NCBI GenBank assembly: GCA_948567375.1
Contig: OX419758.1
Coordinates: 5,647,001-5,711,000 of the forward strand
From: Lunularia cruciata
Taxonomy: Eukaryota; Streptophyta; Marchantiopsida; Lunulariales; Lunulariaceae
DNA length: 64,000 bases
Direction of reading: 5' to 3'
Part shown: piece by piece, positions 56,885 through 64,000 of the stretch
How positions within the stretch are numbered: the first letter of the stretch is position 1
How the letters are laid out: the number at the start of each line of letters is the position of its first letter
Made by a program: the position numbers and the translations under genes
The notes under the pieces: model-generated
Database searches by the model: none
What the model was told of the DNA's origin: nothing
The model's input: the letters and a program-made list of their open reading frames with translations, nothing else

Positions 56885-57420
56885 TTAGGAGGAGTATACC
56901 ATGAGAAGGATTTTTGATAGACTAAAGGACTAGAAAAATTAGAAGATTGAGAGGAGTTTTTGAAAGGAAGGAGGACAAGAAGAAACCAAGAGAAGGATTT
57001 TTGAGAGAATGGAGGACAGGAAAAATTGGAGGACTGAAAGGAGTTTTCAAGAGGATAGGAGGATGGAAGGCAAAGAGTTCAGGAAAGGAAAGGAAGTAGG
57101 AATGGTTTCAAGAGAACAGAGGACAAGAAGAATACAAAACCAAGAGAAGGATCTTTTGAGAGGACAAGAGGTCAGGAATATTGAAAGACAAAAAGGGTTT
57201 TCAAAAGGAGAGAAGAGGAAAGAGAACATGAAAGGAAGTAGGAAGGGTTTTTAAGAGGACAAGAAGAAGGAACAATTGGAAATCAGTAGGAAGTGTATCG
57301 AGAAGACAGAAGAAAGGAATTGCATGGAAGAGTAGGATCAAAGAGAAGAAGGTGAAGGAGATTTTCTGAGAGGAGTATCAAAAAGAAGAAGGAAGGATTT
57401 TCTGGGAGGAGCATCAAAAG
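56885..57420 (+). repeat. Purine-rich degenerate tandem repeat, second locus
   Basis: Same unit as 39360-39904: AGAGAAGGATTTTTGA, GGACTAGAAAAATT, GAAAGGAAGGAGGACAAGA. It is more degenerate towards 57420. Confidence 0.7.
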
Positions 57421-57759
57421 TGCCACACTCCTACATGCCATAGACTCTCCTCTTGTCACTTTCCCAAGTGTCAAACTTGCCCATCAAGTTCTAATAGTTA
57501 TCTTTAGTGTAATGGCCCTTGGAGGCAAATTCCGGTTGAGCTCGTACCGCATTCAAATCACAAAGGCTCTTAATGACGAGTGCTAAGGTGGCACTTGGCA
57601 CTTGGGCTTGTAAGCTTCACACATTGTTACTCTAAGTGCTCTTTTCCTAGATATACTCCAAATGATTCCACAACACTCCAAATGCTCTTCCTTCCCCAAG
57701 CACTTGAGGTTATCCTACGCCACTCCAAGTGTTACTCATTGTAATACCAAGGGTTAGCC

Positions 57760-58027
57760 ATATGATCTAGATGTGAAATTTGGTTTGGTAACATCTAGAA
57801 TGATGTTATACATGATGGTCAAAATAGATCAGATAGAAGTATCACCAAAAGAGTACTTCTACTAATAGGGCAAAAACCGAAATAGACTTGAGAACCTTAG
57901 AACCAATAGCTGGACATATGATTTAAAGGTGAGAATTGGTTTGGTAACATCTGGAAGGATGTTACACATGATGGACTAAACAGATCAGAAAGAGGTATCA
58001 CCAAAAGGGGACTTCTACTAATAGATT
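57760..58027 (+). repeat. Two ~110-bp direct repeats, 156-bp period
   Basis: 57760-57870 and 57916-58027 share TTTGGTAACATCTGGA-like, GATGTTACACATGATGG-like and TATCACCAAAAG segments. Confidence 0.75.
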
Positions 58028-59231
58028 AGGAACAGAAATATGCCTGAAATCTTTGAAGGCAATTTTAGAGGCCTAAACGGATGAATTAGGCCTAAAAAAT
58101 GTGCAGCTTCGCCCTCCCCAATGGAGGAAAGGCTGGTCTTCCCTCCCCCCTGCTTTGTCTTGTTGAGAGCTTTCCAATGGTACCTTACTCACATGATTCT
58201 AAGATTCCTATAAGAAGATTCCCTAAAAGATTCCCTCCGGTCAAAGCTTGTTTGACCAACCAGATAGGACCTAGACCAGACAGGTCGCCCATCCAAGTAA
58301 GTAATCCAAGGGTGGAGCTTGCTGACATGTCACCTATCTATGTCCCTAATCCTATGGTGGAGATTCCTTGGAGGAGATCCTCTTTGTCTATATAATAAAG
58401 AGAAGGTGCTCCCTTGGAGCATCGAATGTTTTTGAGCGTGCAATCTGTGTTTTCTCTCTTCTCTTGTCCTCGGAGTATTACACTCATCCTAGTTTTGGTG
58501 ACATTCCTTTGAGTACCATGTATCTTTGAGGCACTTCTTCTAGTGACTACATTATTCTTTGTGGTTTCACAGCACTTAAGCTTGATTTGATCAATAAAAG
58601 ACAATTTTGAAGAAATGGGAGCATCACAACCTCTAACTAAATTATTACTAAACTTTGCTAAATATAACTACAAAAAACCACCAAAATACTACTAGAAACT
58701 ATTGTGTACCTAAGGTGTTAGAAAACATAGTAAAAACATAATAGTGACTTCTATTTGTGGGAGACAAACACTATTTAATTTGTAGTTACAAACCCATCAA
58801 GCGGATAATCTTTAGCACAAGCAACCACTATACTTGCTTTGGTAGTTGCCAACCCCTTAGAAATAGAGTCTTTGGCACAAGTAGCCATATAAGTAAGGCA
58901 ATGGTGATCATTGTCAAGGAGGAAGATTTAGGGCTTGGATGACCTTTGATGCCTTCCATCCTAGTATTGGAATTTTTTTGCATCTTCATCTTTATTGTCT
59001 ATAAAAGGCAACCCAAGGATCTTTGTATAGGATCAGGTTATGGCCAACCTCATATCTCATCGACCATTTTGTATTTTAAACAAAGAGTCTTAAACATTGT
59101 ACTAAACTCTCAATCAATAGATGTACATCCACACTTAGCACTAAATTGAGTTCACATCAAGTTTATCCAGTTTAAGACTCCTACACCCCATTTACCAAAT
59201 ATATTATTAGAAATTTATTACTAGAGTTTCT
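58028..59231. other. No gene recognised
   Basis: A TATA-like TATATAATAAAG occurs near 58388 followed by TC-rich sequence, which might be LTR-derived, but no boundaries were found. Nothing else supported. Confidence 0.35.
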
Positions 59232-59640
59232 TTTAAGAGAATCTCTCAAGTACAGGGTATGCAGCAAGGTCATTTCTTTGTTCCTCTAGCCTTGGATTTA
59301 TATGGAGCCATGTCAAAGAGTCCACAAGAGCATATCATATTAGAAGTTAGAGGGTCTCCTTCCACTCTCATACTTACTTGCATATTTTAGACAACATATG
59401 TCCATAGCTCTACAAAGAGCATTGGTTGGTGTAATCTATAGGAGAGCAATTACACTAGGTGATATTTCTTGGATGCTCCAATAGTTTGTAGACCTTCTGA
59501 CTTGCTTAGCTTGGATATCTTAGGTGAAATAAGGCAGATATATCATGTCTAGGCAATAGGAGCTTAGCCCTATTTTACATCTTTTGTCTCAACCCTATAT
59601 GGCTTGATGGGTCTTCCCATCCTTTGTGATTTCTACATGG
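59232..59640 (+). pseudogene. LINE-type 3' end, second copy
   Basis: Aligns with 48130-48560: the FVPLALDLYG stretch near 59275, the 3' region after it, and the tail with GAGCTTAGCCC and ATGGCTTGATGGGTCTTCCC. It is more degraded than the first copy. The preceding RT and zinc region is absent. Confidence 0.6.
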
Positions 59641-60278
59641 TCCTCTTGTCATTGGGATTACTAGAGAATCTTGATTATACAGGTTAACTATAATCTTTTT
59701 GAATTGTATCAGAACTTTGGTTATTTACTATGTTTTCTTTGCGAAGGGTTTTGCTATTCATCCCATGCCTTATACCCTGTCTTCCTAATGAGCAGTTTCT
59801 GATTCCTTGTACTTTTTCTTTGTATTTCTTGGAATATGATTTGATTCGGTGAATACAATTTGGCTCTGTTTTCCTCAATGACAATATCTTCATGTCTTTT
59901 TCCTTGCTCTGTCGGTAGATTGTGTAATGGTACCTACCCAACTTACCTGGCCTGCTAGCTTGCTTGTGCAATCATACCAGCTTCTACCACCTACTGGATC
60001 AGGAATCACTTGATCATGCACTTTGTTCCCCGTGCCTTTCCAATCCTGCAATGCAGATTGAGAAGATGGGTCTAGCACATGAATTACATTTATGCGGTGG
60101 ATTTGCCTATTTGACAGGAATTCACAAACAATGAGAATCCAATTGACCTGCGGAAGCTACGGGAGAGTGTGGAGACGAGAGAGGAGAGGGAGAGACAAGA
60201 GACGATATCTATTTTTTCTGAGGGTTCTCTAGCACGTAGCACTCGAGTGAATAGTCAATTCTCTTTGTTTTTCAATTT
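59641..60278. other. No gene recognised; possible unassigned LTR end
   Basis: Minus-strand frames at 59684-60078 have no known domain. The stretch ends in GTTTTTCA just before a primer-site-like sequence at 60279, so it may be the end of an unidentified LTR. Confidence 0.25.
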
Positions 60279-60297
60279 TGGTTCCATTGGCACCTAA
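60279..60297 (+). promoter_or_regulatory. Primer-site-like sequence
   Basis: TGGTTCCATTGGCACCTAA shares its first 12 bases with the family A primer site. No paired LTR was found, so this is weak. Confidence 0.2.
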
Positions 60298-60614
60298 ATT
60301 GAAGACTATGGAGAATGGAGTAGAAAGTTATGAGGATTTTTAGTTTTTTTAGGGTTAAGAGTGATCATTATACATTGAGAGTGATGTGTCGGGAATTTTC
60401 ATTTCTAATCTCTTGGTTTTTATGATTAAGTTCCATGGGAATTTAGTTTGAAAGCTTTGGAGATGGAAATTGAAAGTTGTGAGAGTTATAGATTTTAGGG
60501 TTTGGAGAGATTGTTTTCTTATGTGAGTTGGGATGTGAGGGGTTGTGGTTTTGCAGATATGGGGAGATATGGAGAGGAGCAGCATGTATTACTATCATTA
60601 TTCTTGTGCTAGCC

Positions 60615-60719
60615 ATGGCTACACCTTCCCATGTGGGGTCGCCTAGAGCGGGTCGGGATACACCATGCCCGGTGTGTCATCGACGCTTTATCTCGCAAGA
60701 GATAAAGACCCATGTGTGA
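60615..60719 (+). CDS. Small ORF with C2H2-like zinc motif
   Basis: MATPSHVGSPRAG then CPVCHRRFISQEIKTHV, a C-x2-C-x11-H pattern. A TGA stop follows immediately, and RMH after it would supply the second His. It looks like the broken remnant of a classical zinc finger, or a chance ORF. No family assigned. Confidence 0.25.
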   Translation: MATPSHVGSPRAGRDTPCPVCHRRFISQEIKTHV

Positions 60720-60928
60720 AGGATGCACAAGGACTATGATTGGACCACTTGGGATGCCCACATGAGACAAGCAACCACATCGACAGTAGTGACACTCAGG
60801 ATTACACACGCTTCTTCTATCCCTCTATAAAAGACCGAATCCGAGGAGAGAAAAAGGAGAATGGAAACTCACATTGGGACACTTGAATGAGGGAAAACTC
60901 CAAATGCTAGCATGAGATTTGGCTTTGG

Positions 60929-60936
60929 TATTTATA
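60929..60936 (-). promoter_or_regulatory. TATA box of D LTR
   Basis: TATAAATA on the minus strand, about 315 bp into the LTR and downstream of the heat-shock-element cluster. Confidence 0.55.
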
Positions 60937-61079
60937 GTTAGCATACAAGGTCCTTGAGAAGCTTCTCAAGAAGTTTTTCTCAAGCCACTTTCTTAGAGTG
61001 CAAGCCAACTTAACTAGGAAGCTCCTCAAGAAGCTTCCTTCTAGAATCCACCTACTTGGCTTGCAAGTTAAGCTAGTTA

Positions 61080-61097
61080 GAAGCTTCTAGAAGCTTC
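61080..61097 (-). promoter_or_regulatory. Four-unit heat shock element
   Basis: GAAgcTTCtaGAAgcTTC is a perfect run of four alternating nGAAn units, the binding site pattern of trimeric HSF. Further GAAgcTTC pairs lie at 60963-60970, 61030-61037, 61141-61148 and 61153-61160. Confidence 0.6.
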
Positions 61098-61168
61098 CTT
61101 CTAGAAGCTACTTACTTGAGATGCAAGCTAAGCTAGTTGGGAAGCTTCTCAAGAAGCTTCCTAGATAC

Positions 61169-61181
61169 TTCTGGAATATTC
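61169..61181 (-). promoter_or_regulatory. Three-unit heat shock element
   Basis: TTCtgGAAtaTTC is a perfect trimeric HSE, about 235 bp upstream of the TATA box in the element's orientation. Confidence 0.6.
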
Positions 61182-61251
61182 TAGGCTAATTTGTCTTATG
61201 TGCTACTTTGTAAGCCCGATTAACTTTGTCGCTAAACTCCATATTATTACA

Positions 61252-61263
61252 TATTCCCCCGCT
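61252..61263 (-). promoter_or_regulatory. Polypurine tract of D
   Basis: AGCGGGGGAATA on the minus strand directly before the LTR start. Confidence 0.65.
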
Positions 61264-61286
61264 ACTAGTTGGTGACATCCTTGTCC

Positions 61287-64000
61287 CTAGTGAAGCTTCA
61301 AATTCTTGGATGGCCATCTGTGCATTCTAGAGGTGAGAAAGAGTTCCCATGTGGCATCATGAAGAGGATACCCTTTCCAAAGGACCTTGTACTCCATATG
61401 TTGGCAACGGCCTTGTTGAATATGGCAACGTGCAAGGATATGATCAACTTTGTACTCCTCATGATCATTGATAGGGACAGGAAGAGGGGGAGGTTGGACT
61501 CAAGAGGAAAAGGAAGAGGGGTTAGGAACAAAGGGTTTCAACTTGGAAATATGAAAGACAGGATAGATACGCATGTGACAAGGCAAGGCAAGTTGATAAG
61601 CAACAAGAGAGACAATTTGGGTGATATCAAAGGGTCCTATCCAATTAGGGGCAAGTTTACAAACTTGGATATCAAGTGGGAGAGGGAGGTTACTAGAGGA
61701 TAACATGACTTTCTCACCAACTGCAAAGGTGAGATCGATGGTGGTCTACATATTGTTTTTGGTGATTTTGAGCAACAAGGAGATGAGACTTGGCTTGTTG
61801 GAGAGATTGGGATATAGTGGTCAAGAATGTAGAAATATGAGGAACCTAAGATGGAGGAGGAGCAAGAAGAGAATCTGGAACAAGCGGATCTTGGCCAAAT
61901 TGAGAAAGAAAGGAGAAAATCCGATGCTTGCATGTTTGGAATTGTTGTAGGCAAATTCTACAACTGCAATGCATTCATCCCAGTTGGTATGGTAGACATT
62001 GACAAAGGCATGCAACATATCCTCCAATGTATGATTTTCACGCTCGGTTTGTCCATCAGTTTGAGGATGATAGGCCGTGGACAAAGTAAGCTTGGTGCCG
62101 AGGATCTAGAAGAGTGCTTGCCAAAACTTCCCAGTAAATCGAGGATCCCAATCAAAGATGAGTACACATGGCATCCCATGATGCTTGAAGACGTTGTTGA
62201 AGTAGATTTGTGCTAAGGTTGGAGCATCCATGGTATCACAGGTTGGTGCCAAGTGGATTTTCTTACTAAGCTTATCCATGAACACCACAATTGCGGTGTG
62301 TCCTTGTTTTGTCTTTGGCAAGGATGTAATGAGATCCAAGCTCACATGCTCCTAGCGAGCGGATGGAATGACAAGTGGTTGAAGGAGTCCACTCGGGTTC
62401 TGGTTGTTGGCCTTGTTACGTTGGCAGCTCTCACACGATCGGACAAATTCTTGAACATCTTGTGTCATGTTGGGCTACCACCATTGACGTTGGAGGGTAC
62501 CCAAGGTCTTGTCCACACCCATGTGACCAGCGATGGGTAAATCATGGGCTTCTTGAAGGTACACAAGTCAAAGATCACCTTTAGCTTGAACATAGATCCG
62601 GTCCTCATGGAATAAAAGGCCCTCCTTGATGGAGAAGGTGTTGTACTCCTTATTGCATGCCATAAGGCAACCATGTACCATTTGAAAGAAGGGATCTTGG
62701 TGTAGAGCTGAGTGAAACTCATTTTGGACCTTAGAGTCAACTGATACCGTTAAAATTGCCCTTGTGATGAGAGGAAAAGACTTCAAATCAGGTCGTCATG
62801 ATAAAGCATCAGGGATGACATGGAACCAACCTGGTTTGTACTTAAGTTTGATGTCATACACTTGGAGTTGCTCCTCCCATCGATGATGTCAACTCTTCAT
62901 ATGTTCCAAGTATAAGGTCTGCAATAATGGTTTGTGATCAATTTGCATGATCACTTGTTTCCCCAAGAGGTAATGCCTCCAGACCTTGGTGGCATATACC
63001 ATTGCAAGTTGTTCCCGATCTTGAGCAAAGTAATTTCTTTCAATTGTATTTAGTTGGCAAGACACCAAGGCAATGGGATGTAGTCCATCTGGAAATTCCT
63101 ATTGCAACACAGCTCCAATTGCAAAGTTAGAAGCATCAAAATCAACCACACAAGGTAGTTGAGGATCTCATGGTTGAAGAATGGGTCTGGAAGACACCAT
63201 ATGCTTTAACTTCTGGAATGCTTCTTCATGCTTGGTGGTCCACTGAAAGCTCAAGTTCTTTCCCAAGAGGTCAGTCAATGGTGCAACCACATGAGCATAA
63301 TAGTGGATGAACCGTCGGAAAAAATTGGCCAATCCATTGAATGCTTGTACTTCTATAACATCCTTTGGGGTAGGCCAAATCAGTAATGGCCTTGATCTTC
63401 TCTTCTTCCATCTTGATCCCCTCTGATGAGATCTTATGACCCAAGAAGGTAACCTCCTTCTGCCAAAAGGCACACTTTGACTTCTTGTAGTAAAATTTCC
63501 ACTGTCGTAGTTGTCTTAGGACTTTTCGCACATGATCCACATGTTTTGGCTTTGTCTTGCTATAAATCAAGATATCATCCAAGAATACCACCACAGACCA
63601 ATCCAATAATCCATCCAACATCTGATGCATCTGATCCATGAAGACTGTTGGAGCATTAGTGAGTCCAAAATTTAGAACTCTCGACTCAAAATGCCCATAC
63701 CTTGTGCAAAAGGCAGTCTTTTGCACATCCTCTCTATCAATAGGAATTTGCCAATAGCCGCTACAAAAATCCAACTTGGAAATTAGTGTGCTCTACTTAG
63801 TTGATCAAGCAAGTCATTGATCCAAGGCAAGGGATATGCATTCTTCACGGTTTGTTTATTGAGCCCACAATAATCAATATAGAAACGAAGTCCTCCATCC
63901 TTCTTTGGAACAAATAGTACCGATGCTCCCCAAGGAGAGGTACTATGTCGTATGAAGTCCTTCTCCAACAACTTTGTAAGTGTTGTTTGCAACTCCTCCA
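61287..64000 (-). pseudogene. Chromovirus D pol: RT, RNase H, integrase, chromodomain (continues beyond window)
   Basis: Minus-strand Ty3/gypsy pol with several stops and frameshifts (for example near 63360 and at 61500). RT has [19 protein letters not shown] near 63930, LDFCSGYWQIPI and an intact FLDDILIYS near 63570. RNase H lies at ~62800-63160. The integrase zinc region is ~62470-62600, with SLDLITSLP (~62330), FDWDPRFTGKFW (~62145) and TDGQTEREN (~62050). The GPF module and VFHISKLKPF are ~61510-61650. A chromodomain (YKVDHIL, EYKVLWKGYP, ATWEL) occupies ~61310-61465 and pol ends with TAG at 61287. The chromodomain and VFHISKLKPF place it among plant chromoviruses, which bind modified histone H3 via this module. 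Confidence 0.9.

Larger units (their letters stand above)
60840..61251 (-). repeat. 3' LTR of chromovirus D (left boundary approximate)
   Basis: On the minus strand it starts TGTAATAATATGG at 61251, right after the polypurine tract. The far end was not located; 60840 is a guess. It contains a cluster of heat-shock-element units and a TATA box in the element's orientation. Confidence 0.5.

Noticed and set aside
57009..57254. Charged 81-codon ORF (Arg/Lys/Glu rich)
   Set aside because: It is a translation of the purine-rich tandem repeat.

Overview
The window is repeat-rich nuclear DNA of a land plant. The evidence is a dense nest of Ty3/gypsy LTR retrotransposons with plant-type primer sites and TATA boxes, a Harbinger-type transposase remnant, LINE remnants, and one intron-containing membrane-transporter gene. 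The lineage cannot be fixed from sequence alone. The transporter is closer in its motifs to SLC15 peptide transporters than to typical seed-plant NPF proteins, which weakly favours a non-seed plant (inference).

Positions 1-42905 are one nested stack. The oldest layer is a decayed gypsy element, B0 (18931-19588, 37221-38929, 39905-42905). A family A element (A0) inserted into its gag, and a second family B element (B1, 19593-37216) inserted further along. A0 was then split twice: by a complete family A element on the + strand (A1, 326-8161) and by a ~1.9 kb LTR-like insertion (C, 8218-17908). C was in turn split by a young complete family A element on the - strand (A2, 9321-17122). The 5' LTR of B1 was split by another family A copy on the - strand (A3, 19737-27547). 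Short target duplications, and host-element sequence that resumes across each insertion, support this order.

Family A is a non-chromoviral Ty3/gypsy element: CCHC gag, protease, RT, RNase H and integrase in one reading frame, with no chromodomain and a primer site resembling tRNA-Asp. A2 keeps an uninterrupted 1608-codon gag-pol and has nearly identical LTRs. Its leader carries three more small reading frames before gag: a ~157-aa zinc-knuckle protein flanked by two short ORFs (56 and 54 aa) that are homologous to each other. Family B elements are dead but carry a PHD-finger coding segment after integrase, where chromoviruses carry a chromodomain.

Positions 42900-61000 are lower in transposon density: a Harbinger transposase fragment, LINE 3' ends, minisatellite-like repeats, and a POT/SLC15-like transporter gene on the - strand (49722-52926, four exons, 529 aa) with a broken, unprocessed copy in the opposite orientation (45869-47245). 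Positions 60840-64000 hold the 3' part of a degenerate chromovirus (D, - strand). It encodes a chromodomain, and its LTR carries an array of perfect heat-shock-element units just upstream of a TATA box.
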